From assembly GCA_003171235.1 (NCBI GenBank), contig PMYM01000014.1, positions 24,006-39,647 on the forward strand: a DNA stretch of 15,642 nucleotides, written 5' to 3'. Of the stretch, positions 1 to 7,206 are shown in pieces. The number at the start of each line of letters is the position of its first letter. Positions within the stretch are counted from its first letter, which is position 1. The notes under the pieces were generated by a model. The model was not told where the DNA came from. It made no database searches and saw only the letters and a list, made by a program, of their open reading frames with translations. This stretch comes from Phycisphaerales bacterium (GTDB taxonomy: Bacteria; Planctomycetota; Phycisphaerae; SM23-33). Both the position numbers and the translations under genes were made by a program.

Positions 1-3000
1 ATGTCGTCGGCCAGGCCGACATCCCCCGCCGTAACCGTGCCGTTGAGGGAAACGCTCTTGCCGGCTAACTGCAGGCCCAGGTCACTTGCCGTCAGCGTGG
101 CATACAAGAGCCGCCCAGCCTGGCGGCCCGATCGCTGGTACTGGGTATCCAGGAGCAATTTGCCGGAGGGGCTGTAAAGAGCAATGCCCGGGAAATACCG
201 GCACAGGGCTCTGGCGTCGGCCACGCTCACCGCCAGGTGGGCTTCGGCCGGCGAGGCTTTGAGGAACGGCCACCTGGCGTCGCCGCTGATCTCGAAGGCG
301 TCGGTTCGCAGCGAAAACCCGCGGCAGGAGAATTGGGCAAGGTCGGGCGGGAAATACATGGAGATATCGGCCAGGGCCTTGGCTCCGGCCGGCTTGCGGT
401 AGGCATCCGGGAGGGAGACGGCCAGGTCCGTGCCGTCGGCGGCAATTTCAACGTCCAGGCCGTTGGCGGAGCCGGATAAGCGACCCCGCACGCCGATTGT
501 GCCCTCCAGGCCGGAGCGAAGGATTTGCAGCCCCAACTCCGGGAACAGCGCTGGCAAGGTTGCCTCCGGCGCCAGGACAACCCTCGAGATGAATTCCAGA
601 TCTGCCCCGGCCACGCCCGGCGGGGGCCAATATTGGCCGGCCGGCAGCGGCTGGAACGGCCGCAATTGCACCTGCCCCTGGGCGCGGAAGTTGCTATTGC
701 CCAGGCAGACGGCTAGTTCGCTCAGCCTGGCGGACTTCTCCGTCGCCTGCCCGCAGAGGCGCAGCCGCAGCGGCACGCCGGAGGCCTTGGCGCCGCCGAT
801 GCCGGGGCGGCGGAAGGTCAGCCGATCAGCCTGGCAGACCAGGCTGCCCTCATAGTCCTGGCCGTTGCGTTGAAGCTGGACTTCAGTATCCAGCGACCCC
901 CGCGGCTCCCAGGCGGCCAGAGCCTGCTCAAGCATCGGCGCTTGCCGGATGAATCGCTGGGCGTCTGCCACAGACAATTCGCCGCGAAAATCAAAACCAT
1001 CGGCCAGGCCGGCTGAGGGGTACAGCAGCGCCGCATGCATCGTGCAACTGCCCAGGCGGGCTTCCAGCGACAGGCGATTGCGCCGCTGGGCTTCCATCTT
1101 CTGGTCGGCCAGGAGGTCCATTTCGATCGCGGCCGGCTCGCCAGGCGATTTCACGAAGAATGGCCCCAGGTCGAGCCCGGACTGACTGGCGGCGATTTGC
1201 AGGTGCAGCCGGCGCGCCCCCGCGCCGGCCAGGGCGTCAAAACGCCCGGTGACCGTCCCGGTGAGTTTGCCTTCCAGTTTGGCCAGCCCCGGCAGGCATC
1301 GCGAGAGGGTCCGCAAATCGGCCAGACGGAAAACGCCGCTCCCCGTGGCCACCGTCGGCAGCGACAGGATGGGCAGCAGCAGCGGCATAGCTTGGGCGGA
1401 AGAGGCGTCTTCGGTAAAGGCAATGCAGACGTCTTCCAGGCTGGCCGCCGCCTGGCCCACCAGCAGCCTCAGCCTGCCCTGCGAGAGCGAAAGCACGTCG
1501 GGACTGACCTGCCCGGAAAGCTGCACTTCCATCGGCAGTTCCACCGGCTTTTGAAACTGATTGCCCCACTCCAACTGCGTCCCCGGCGGCAGCGCAAATT
1601 GGGCCGACACCGCCAGGCCCCCTGCCTGCTGAATGGCCCATTGCCCCTCGCATTTCCCGGCTAGGCGAACATCCTTGGGCATGGCCGGACCCAGCAAGTC
1701 GCCCAGCGAGTCCAGCTCGTTTATCTCCCAGGAGCCGTGCCAGTCCAGCAACGCCAGGGCCCGCATCACCCAGCGGAAGCCGCCGGTCCGGCCGGCCTTG
1801 TCCCAGGCCCCCAACACGCTGCGGATGTTCTGCATGGCCCCGGCGCTGGCGAACCGGTTCTCGCCCAGTTGCAGTTGGGCCTTGTCGGCCGAGAATTGCC
1901 AGGTGAGTTTTTCCAGGTTGCCGCTGAAGTTGACCGTCAGCGGCCGGCGGGCGGGTTTGAGCGTTCGTCCGCTCAGGCTGATGGCGGCGGCGGTGGCGTC
2001 GGCCGTCAGGGCCATGCTCGATTGCTTCTCATCGCCGCGCAGGGTCAGCCCCACCAGGACGCTGCCATCGACATCCAGCCCGCCGGGCAGCGGCGCCGGC
2101 CCGCCCGATAACAAGGTCGCCACGGCCCGGGGATTCACCTGGCCCGACACGTCCAGATTGGTCACCGCCTCCCACCCGCCGCCCAGGAGGCGAGCCAGGC
2201 TCATCCGCCCCCGGCCGGCCAAGTCAACCCCCGGCACGCGCACCCTGAAACCGGTGACGTTCAGACTCGAGGCGCCGCCGGTTTCGGCCAGCGGGTCATA
2301 CGAGGCCTGCAGGCTGATCTCGGCCAAATCCACCACCGGCAGGGACGGCCCCATCACCGGCTGGACGTCCAGGTCCTTGACCCACAGCGCCAGGCTGAAG
2401 TTATCCACCAGGCCAGTCTGGTCCAGTTGGCAGTCCAACTGCCCCGAGCCAGTGCCGCGGAACTGCTTGAGCGAAAGCCCCAGCAGCAGCGGCAGGTTCA
2501 ACTGCTGCAGGTCGATGCCGGAAAAGCGGAAACTGCACCCGGCAACCACCGGGCCCTGCTCTGAAGACGACGCCAGCAGCGTCACCGGGGCCTCGCCCCC
2601 CTGCTGGATCAGCCCGGCCGACATGGTCAGCCGCCCGACATGCTCCAGGCGCCCGGATAGATACTCCAGGTCCGAGACATTCAGCCGCAGCAGCCGGTCG
2701 TGCCTGGGCAGTTCCAGTTCTATACTGGCGCTGCGGACGCTGAGGCGATGGGGAATTTTGTCCCGCCCGGTGGTCAGCCGCTGCAGGCTGGCCAGGTTGA
2801 GCTTGCCCTCGGGGCTGACGACGGCGTGAATGCGGGCACTGTCCAATTGTGCCCACTCGATCTGCCCGGTCCAGAGGTAGTGCAGCGGCGACAAATCGCA
2901 TTGCAGGCGGCGAAGGTGGACCATCTCGCCGCCGCCGAACTCCTGGTCGCTGCCTAAACGCAGGTCCTCCAGGACCAGCCCACCTCCCCAGGAAAGCTCC

Positions 3001-3194
3001 ATCTTCCCGATTTCCACCGGCGCCCCCAGCCGCCGGGAAAGCATCTCCTGGGCCTTGCGGGCCAGCAGTTGACGCGGGGCCCACCAGGGAAAGCTCATGT
3101 AAGCCGCCGCCAGCAACAGCGCCAGCAGCAGGCCGGCGCGCAAGCACACCTGCCACCATCGACGCCTGACCCGTCTTGGCTTACCGCCTTTCAA
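1..3194 (-). CDS. AsmA-like large envelope protein, 3' end beyond window
   Basis: The frame is open without a stop from 3194 to the window edge (about 1064 codons); the C-terminus is missing. I read the start as TTG at 3194-3192: GAGGGAG lies at 3208-3202, 7 nt upstream, an in-frame TAA lies further upstream, and there is no in-frame ATG nearby. The N-terminus is basic (KGGKPRRVRRRWWQ) followed by one hydrophobic helix at about residues 15-36, so it looks like an inner-membrane signal anchor with a huge exported part. The rest is beta-rich with repeated short strands such as GAPVEIGKMELSW, LEDLRLGS and SLNGTVTAGDVGLADD, the texture of AsmA/TamB/YhdP-type proteins. In that family such proteins form long hydrophobic grooves linked to lipid transport to the outer membrane; a role here is inferred. 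It is divergent from the hydrolase gene. The family call is good, the exact subfamily is not known. Confidence 0.85.
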   Translation of the reverse strand, partial: MKGGKPRRVRRRWWQVCLRAGLLLALLLAAAYMSFPWWAPRQLLARKAQEMLSRRLGAPVEIGKMELSWGGGLVLEDLRLGSDQEFGGGEMVHLRRLQCDLSPLHYLWTGQIEWAQLDSARIHAVVSPEGKLNLASLQRLTTGRDKIPHRLSVRSASIELELPRHDRLLRLNVSDLEYLSGRLEHVGRLTMSAGLIQQGGEAPVTLLASSSEQGPVVAGCSFRFSGIDLQQLNLPLLLGLSLKQFRGTGSGQLDCQLDQTGLVDNFSLALWVKDLDVQPVMGPSLPVVDLAEISLQASYDPLAETGGASSLNVTGFRVRVPGVDLAGRGRMSLARLLGGGWEAVTNLDVSGQVNPRAVATLLSGGPAPLPGGLDVDGSVLVGLTLRGDEKQSSMALTADATAAAISLSGRTLKPARRPLTVNFSGNLEKLTWQFSADKAQLQLGENRFASAGAMQNIRSVLGAWDKAGRTGGFRWVMRALALLDWHGSWEINELDSLGDLLGPAMPKDVRLAGKCEGQWAIQQAGGLAVSAQFALPPGTQLEWGNQFQKPVELPMEVQLSGQVSPDVLSLSQGRLRLLVGQAAASLEDVCIAFTEDASSAQAMPLLLPILSLPTVATGSGVFRLADLRTLSRCLPGLAKLEGKLTGTVTGRFDALAGAGARRLHLQIAASQSGLDLGPFFVKSPGEPAAIEMDLLADQKMEAQRRNRLSLEARLGSCTMHAALLYPSAGLADGFDFRGELSVADAQRFIRQAPMLEQALAAWEPRGSLDTEVQLQRNGQDYEGSLVCQADRLTFRRPGIGGAKASGVPLRLRLCGQATEKSARLSELAVCLGNSNFRAQGQVQLRPFQPLPAGQYWPPPGVAGADLEFISRVVLAPEATLPALFPELGLQILRSGLEGTIGVRGRLSGSANGLDVEIAADGTDLAVSLPDAYRKPAGAKALADISMYFPPDLAQFSCRGFSLRTDAFEISGDARWPFLKASPAEAHLAVSVADARALCRYFPGIALYSPSGKLLLDTQYQRSGRQAGRLLYATLTASDLGLQLAGKSVSLNGTVTAGDVGLADD

Positions 3195-3475
3195 CCGTCG
3201 GCTCCCTCGGACGAAGTTGTGATCTTATCTCTTCTGGCGGCCCGTTTGACCGGCCAATCTCAATTTTCTGCCCCAGGCACGCTCCCAGCGGTGAAGAATG
3301 CCATGGCGGGCAAAGGGCCAGGGAATTATGCCGACTGAATTGTCGGCGGCGTCATGTAGAATCGCCGGGTTGCCCGGCCGGCGCCCGGCTGGGGGGTTAC
3401 ATTCTGTTGAACAGACAATTGCCTTGCAGGTTTCCTGCGAGCCTTGAATACTATCATCGAAGGGAGCCACCGGAC
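3195..3475. other. divergent intergenic region
   Basis: About 280 bases separate the AsmA-like gene (-) from the hydrolase gene (+), so promoters for both should lie here. The plus frame of the hydrolase is open upstream to 3176, but that stretch reads as non-coding. Small inverted repeats occur (GCAGG-TTT-CCTGC at 3427-3439, and a GC-rich one near 3364-3378). A TAGAAT hexamer at 3356-3361 could be a -10 element, but no convincing -35 partner is seen. No gene is supported. Confidence 0.5.
3202..3208 (-). promoter_or_regulatory. ribosome binding site deciding a TTG start
   Basis: GAGGGAG sits 7 nt before TTG 3194-3192. It is the only well-placed Shine-Dalgarno sequence at the head of the long AsmA-like frame, and supports the non-ATG start. 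Confidence 0.6.
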
Positions 3476-4435
3476 ATGAAACATCATCCGCGCTCGCCCA
3501 GTATCCCCGCTGTTGGTCTCGTCGCCGCAACACTGCTGGGATTGACTCTTGCCTGGGGGCAGGAGCGGCCCGCCGCAGGGTCCCGCCCGGCGAACCTGGC
3601 GGGCAAAGCCGCACCGACGCGCGACGTGCCCTACGCCGCCACCACCAACCCCGCCCAGAGGCTGGACATCTACCTGCCCAAGAACGCCCCCGGCCCGTTG
3701 CCGGTGATCGTCTGGGTGCACGGCGGGGCGTGGTCATCCGGCAGCAAGTTTCCCTGCCCGGCCGGCAATTTCGTCAACCGCGGTTATGCCGTCGTAAGCG
3801 TTGAATACCGCTTCGCCCAGGAGGCGATCTTTCCCGCCCAGATCCAGGACTGCAAGGCGGCCATCCGCTTCCTCCGCGCCAACCATGAAAAGTACGGCTT
3901 GGACCCTGACCGCATCGGCGCCTGGGGCAGTTCGGCCGGCGGGCACCTGGTGGCCCTGCTGGGCACTGCCGGCGACTCCAAGGAATTGGAGGGCGATGGC
4001 CCCAACAAGGAATTCTCCAGCCGCGTGCAGTGCGTGGTGGACTTCTACGGGCCGACGGACATGCTGCAGATCAGCAACCTCCCCAGCAGGATTCAACACG
4101 CCACCGTCAACTCGCCCGAGGCCCGACTGCTGGGCGGCCTGATCGAGCAGCGCAAGGACCTGGCCCGCGCCGCCAACCCCATCATCTACATAACCAAGGA
4201 CGCCCCGCCGTTCCTGATCATGCACGGCGACAAGGATGACCTGGTGCCCTTCAACCAGAGCGAGCTGCTTGAGGCGGCGCTCAAGCAGGCCGGCACAGAG
4301 GTAACGCTGTACAAGGTCGTCGGCGGCGGGCACGGCGGCTGGCGCGAACCCAAGGTGCAGCCCATGGTCGAGGAGTTCTTCGATAAGCACCTCAAGAACA
4401 CCTCAACCAGCCGCCCTGTCGACCGGTCCGAATAG
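3476..4435 (+). CDS. secreted alpha/beta-hydrolase (BD-FAE / esterase-lipase type)
   Basis: A 319-residue protein. ATG 3476 is chosen because AAGGGAG lies at 3460-3466, 9 nt upstream, and the protein then begins with a signal peptide (basic MKHHPR, hydrophobic stretch about 10-26, AWGQE cleavage region). The fold is an alpha/beta-hydrolase of the acetyl-xylan/feruloyl-esterase or carboxylesterase kind: oxyanion-hole motif HGGAW at residues 82-86, nucleophile elbow GSSAGGH at 151-157 with Ser153, acid in HGDKDDLVP (Asp254) and catalytic His286 in GGGHGG. All triad residues are present, so it should be an active periplasmic or secreted ester hydrolase. Such enzymes are common in planctomycete polysaccharide use; the substrate cannot be told. 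It stands alone, convergent with the propeller pseudogene. Confidence 0.93.
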   Translation: MKHHPRSPSIPAVGLVAATLLGLTLAWGQERPAAGSRPANLAGKAAPTRDVPYAATTNPAQRLDIYLPKNAPGPLPVIVWVHGGAWSSGSKFPCPAGNFVNRGYAVVSVEYRFAQEAIFPAQIQDCKAAIRFLRANHEKYGLDPDRIGAWGSSAGGHLVALLGTAGDSKELEGDGPNKEFSSRVQCVVDFYGPTDMLQISNLPSRIQHATVNSPEARLLGGLIEQRKDLARAANPIIYITKDAPPFLIMHGDKDDLVPFNQSELLEAALKQAGTEVTLYKVVGGGHGGWREPKVQPMVEEFFDKHLKNTSTSRPVDRSE

Positions 4436-4485
4436 GACCTAAATGAACCGGCTGGCCACCGGCCCAACTGGCGGCTGAAGACTTA

Positions 4486-4878
4486 TTACTCCGGGGTAAG
4501 GTCGTAGCAGGCCACGGCGTTGTCCAGCCGGAGGTACATCTTGCCGTCCACGATGGCTGGGGCGCTGCAGATGGCCTGGGTCAGCTTTGCCTTGCCCAGC
4601 AGTTCGTACTTTTCGGGATTGGCGCGGAAGTAAACGGTGGACTCCCCATCGGCCACGGCCACGCTGCCGCAGCCGCCCGACCGCATGCCTGATCCCGATT
4701 GTGAAGGCAGGGAGGTGCTCTTCCAAAGGAGCTTCGGCCCGCCCTTGGGTCAGGAGTCAGCCAAGGCGGGGCTTTGGGGGGCGATACCGTCGCGATTGGG
4801 GCCGCGGAACTGGGGTCAATCGGCGGCAAGGGTCCAACCGGCCAGCAACAATACCGTCAGCGTGACGATTCGCTTCAT
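4486..4878 (-). pseudogene. PQQ-like beta-propeller protein, collapsed and with two nonsense codons
   Basis: One frame, 131 codons from ATG 4878 to TAA 4488-4486, carries both ends of a PQQ-like (quinoprotein-type) beta-propeller. The start is a signal peptide (MKRIVTLTVLLLAGWTLAAD), followed by *PQFRGPNRDGIAP, then ADS*PKGGPKLLWKS, then a blade motif GGCGSVAVADG, then directly the C-terminal blade (RANPEKYELLGKAKL, KMYLRLDNAVACYDL). The two stops (TGA at 4818-4816 and 4752-4750) fall exactly where the family has conserved tryptophans (WPQFRGPNRDG; WPKxGPKLLW). The family is usually about 400 residues, so some 300 residues of middle blades are missing, yet no frameshift has occurred. Neighbouring genes use TGA as a true stop, so this reads as a pseudogene. 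A functional short product could only start downstream of the second stop and would lack a signal peptide. Confidence 0.85.
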
Positions 4879-5117
4879 TGCGCACGTCTCTTAGGGAGGT
4901 ACTTCAACCACGACAAGGAACCCACAACCGCCGTGGGCGACAGAACGTCTGTTTTCTCACGGCTTGAACACCGGACAAAGCCTCTTGTCCCGTCTTGTTT
5001 TCCGAAAATATTGGGCGGCCGGGTGCGTTGAATCCAGAATCAGGGTAAGAATACGCCAAGGCGGGCAAGTGTGTTTGCCTGCCCAAGACATCCAGGCATG
5101 CAATCAGGAGTTCGGGC
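4879..5117. other. divergent intergenic region
   Basis: About 240 bases lie between the pseudogene (-) and the cytochrome gene (+). Two short inverted repeats are visible: GGACAA-N6-TTGTCC at 4974-4991, and GGCAA/TTGCC at about 5064-5079. No coding sequence or clear promoter is seen. Confidence 0.4.
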
Positions 5118-5525
5118 GTGAGCGCACTGCAGCGTTACGGACGGGCGGGAATGGCCCTCAAGGCGGCTGTCGTCGGCGTGGTTGCGGGATGCTTCTTCCT
5201 GCTGGTCTGCACCGGCCAGGGCCAGTCGCTCAGGTCCACTACTTCCAGCCGGCCAGGAACCACCAGTGCAACCACCCAGGCACAGGTCTCTGAGAAAGAC
5301 TTCATGAAGGTGATGGATCAGCATTGCGTGGGCTGCCATCGCAACCAATGCAAGAGCGTCCAGGATCTGGAGAAGGTGCATTGGCTGGTCCCGGGCAAAC
5401 CCGAAGCCAGCCCGGTGTACAAGGTCATCGGGGTGCACAAGAACCCCAAGGGCATCTATCACAACATGCCGGCGGCGGACAAGCAGGTGATCTTCGATTT
5501 CATCAAGCAGATGAAATCGAACTGA
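5118..5525 (+). CDS. monohaem cytochrome c, exported
   Basis: A 135-residue protein starting at GTG 5118, with AGGAG at 5106-5110, 7 nt upstream. A hydrophobic segment at about 14-36 (GMALKAAVVGVVAGCFFLLVC) is a signal anchor or signal peptide, followed by a Ser/Thr-rich linker to about residue 55. The single haem-binding motif CVGCH is at residues 70-74, and Met117 in HNMPAADK is the likely sixth ligand, placed as in class I cytochromes before a C-terminal helix (VIFDFIKQMK). It is therefore an electron carrier on the outer face of the membrane. Maturation needs a haem lyase system, and the ResB/CcsA pair is encoded about 4 kb away. The redox partner is unknown; the nearest upstream gene, the propeller pseudogene, is divergent and dead. 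It ends with TGA at 5523-5525. Confidence 0.88.
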   Translation: MSALQRYGRAGMALKAAVVGVVAGCFFLLVCTGQGQSLRSTTSSRPGTTSATTQAQVSEKDFMKVMDQHCVGCHRNQCKSVQDLEKVHWLVPGKPEASPVYKVIGVHKNPKGIYHNMPAADKQVIFDFIKQMKSN

Positions 5526-5553
5526 CCCGGCCGCAATCGCGCCAGCCTGGTAG

Positions 5554-5572
5554 CACAGGCGTCTCGCCTGTG
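5554..5572. repeat. palindromic element, possible bidirectional terminator
   Basis: CACAGGCG-TCT-CGCCTGTG is a perfect 8-bp stem with a 3-nt loop, in the 119-base gap between the convergent cytochrome and SUMF1-like genes, 28 bases after the cytochrome stop. The core, with its flank GGTAGCACAGGCG...CCTGTGTTCTTCC, resembles a dispersed repeat I associate with planctomycete and other large environmental genomes (recollection only). It has a weak T-rich tail (TTCTT), so it may also end transcription. Confidence 0.6.
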
Positions 5573-5644
5573 TTCTTCCGAATTGACCCACCCGCACGGA
5601 AGTCGGCCTGGACGTTTTTGCCCCGCCGCGCGGGTAGGCGGGCG

Positions 5645-7000
5645 CTATTTCGGCTGCGTTGCCCCGGGCGGCTTCACATCTGCGTCTGCGTCCACCGCCA
5701 CGCGGAAGGTCTGGCTGGCGTAGGTATTCTCCGTCTTCTCAGGGACCTGTTTGATTACGCGCGGGTTGGAAGGCATGAACTCCACATTGGACCCATTGTG
5801 GTTATACGCCCACAGGCCCCTGCCCCGGTGCTGGCCGCGGGCATTGCTGTCGTTGGGCGGGAAGAACTGGTCCACCTGGGGCGTGCGCGGATTGTAGAAA
5901 CTGTTGTCGGCCACGAACTCCCACCACCCGCTGGCCATGTCGTATAAACCCCAGGCATTGGGCTGGGCGGACTTGACCGGCTTGACCATCCTGCCCGGCA
6001 GGCCGCAGTACTGGCTTTCGTACTTCTCCACCAGCGGCGGATTGGACGTGCCCACGCGGTTGGCGTATTCCCACTCGGCGTCCGTTGGCAGGCGGACCTT
6101 CCGGCCGGCCTTCTCCGAGAGAAGCTGGCAGAACTTGTTGATGTCCAGGATCTGCGGATTCTCCACCGGCAACTGCGGATCCTTGTGGAAGCTGGGATTG
6201 CTGCCCATGACCGCTTCCCAGATCTCCTGCGTGACCGGGCACTCGGCCATGTAGAACGGCTTGGTGAGCGTCACCAGGTGCGGGTACTCCTCCGGGAAAC
6301 GCTTGTGCATGAAGAAGTACGAGCCTTCCTGGTACTTTCCGGCCGGAATCTTGTAGCACTTGATTGACAGCGTGTCGGAAACCTTCAGGGCCAGCGGCTC
6401 CTTGTCGGGCATGACGAGGGGCTTGTCGGGCTTGCGCATCTTCTCCGGATAAAGCGTGCCGAATTCCTGTTCGGTCACTTCCTTGACGCTGCTTACCGCC
6501 AGCCACTTGAAGCCGTCCTTCTCGAAGACCACGCCCTTAAGGGTACAGCCGGCGCTAGACTCGGTATGCCTGCGGGTATAGAACTGCTCGCCGGCTGGCG
6601 TGCCGCGGGCGATGTAGAACTTCAGCCGGCCTTCCCACTGGTCCAGGAGTTGCTTGCCGCCGTCGGCGTCCAGACCCTTGTCGGGGAAGTAGTCGGCCAT
6701 GACCTTATCTATCTCGGCCTTGATCGTGGGCGAGCCGTCGATGGCGTAGATGCACACGATGTTGTGTTCAGGATGGTTGGGCTCGTCAGCCTTTGCTTTG
6801 GGAGCGGCTAGCGTAGCCCAGTTGCACATCAGGCTGCCGGTGATGGTAACTTCCTGTCCAGCCGGCATGGTGGTCAGGACCGGGGCGGTGGCCGGCACGC
6901 CGGCCGGAGCAGTGCCCGGCCTGGAGGTTTCCTGGGCCCAACTGCCGCACACGCACACGCCCATCGCCGCCACCAGCCCAAACGCCATCAGTCTATGCAT
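5645..7000 (-). CDS. exported SUMF1/FGE-fold protein lacking catalytic cysteines
   Basis: A 451-residue protein. ATG 7000 is preferred over upstream starts (ATG 7015 and 7024) because AAAGGG lies at 7012-7007, 6 nt upstream, and the product then begins directly with a signal peptide (MHRLMAFGLVAAMGVC, SWAQE cleavage region). Residues about 45-175 form a separate domain I do not recognise (GSLMCNW, HNIVCIYAIDG). Residues about 210-435 are an FGE-sulfatase/SUMF1 domain: IPAGKYQEGS, MAECPVTQEIWEAVMGSNPS, RLPTDAEWEYANR (303-315), PNAWGLYDMASGWWEFVAD (347-365). The two active-site cysteines that formylglycine-generating enzyme carries near its C-terminus are absent, and the usual WEW..DWY and RGGSW signatures are altered (GWWEFVAD). 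It is probably a binding or structural member, not a sulfatase activator. It stops with TAG and stands downstream of the OmpA terminator. Confidence 0.88.
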   Translation of the reverse strand: MHRLMAFGLVAAMGVCVCGSWAQETSRPGTAPAGVPATAPVLTTMPAGQEVTITGSLMCNWATLAAPKAKADEPNHPEHNIVCIYAIDGSPTIKAEIDKVMADYFPDKGLDADGGKQLLDQWEGRLKFYIARGTPAGEQFYTRRHTESSAGCTLKGVVFEKDGFKWLAVSSVKEVTEQEFGTLYPEKMRKPDKPLVMPDKEPLALKVSDTLSIKCYKIPAGKYQEGSYFFMHKRFPEEYPHLVTLTKPFYMAECPVTQEIWEAVMGSNPSFHKDPQLPVENPQILDINKFCQLLSEKAGRKVRLPTDAEWEYANRVGTSNPPLVEKYESQYCGLPGRMVKPVKSAQPNAWGLYDMASGWWEFVADNSFYNPRTPQVDQFFPPNDSNARGQHRGRGLWAYNHNGSNVEFMPSNPRVIKQVPEKTENTYASQTFRVAVDADADVKPPGATQPK

Positions 7001-7089
7001 GGTCAGCCCTTTCATTATGGCCAAAGACCCGGCTGTCGGTTCAGCAAGGCACTACTATAAACCAGTCAAGGCCGCCGGCGGTAGTGCGC

Positions 7090-7125
7090 AAAAAATGCCG
7101 CCCTCGGCGTTGGCCGAGGGCGGCA
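7090..7125 (-). terminator. intrinsic terminator after the OmpA-family gene
   Basis: A perfect 13-bp GC-rich stem (7096-7108 with 7113-7125, TGCCGCCCTCGGC) around a 4-nt loop is followed, reading the minus strand, by six Ts (A tract at 7090-7095 on the plus strand). It lies about 82 bases beyond the OmpA stop codon and separates that unit from the SUMF1-like gene. Confidence 0.93.
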
Positions 7126-7206
7126 GCGAAGTTGCGGGAGTCACCTGGCGGCACGCAGATTTCGCCTTGGGAAATCAGCGTGCCCTACAGGCAATGCCTC
7201 AAGCAG

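Noticed and set aside
1633..2829. 398-codon plus-strand open frame opposite the AsmA-like gene
   Set aside because: Ser/Pro/Arg-rich composition without motifs; the opposite strand reads as a continuous beta-rich exported protein with a signal anchor and ribosome binding site. It is a high-GC shadow frame.
2401..3159. 252-codon minus-strand open frame starting with an ATG
   Set aside because: It overlaps the AsmA-like gene in another frame of the same strand and reads as Ala/Gly/Arg/Pro-rich low-complexity sequence; the adjacent frame gives the membrane anchor and sensible strands.
3176..3475. Upstream extension of the hydrolase frame
   Set aside because: The added 100 residues look random, while ATG 3476 has a good ribosome binding site and begins a signal peptide.
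4750..4818. TGA read as tryptophan (altered genetic code or programmed readthrough) in the propeller gene
   Set aside because: Genes in the same window (cytochrome, resB, ccsA, PilZ, cobA-hemD) end properly at TGA and use TGG for Trp, and this frame has also lost most of its propeller, so decay is the simpler reading.
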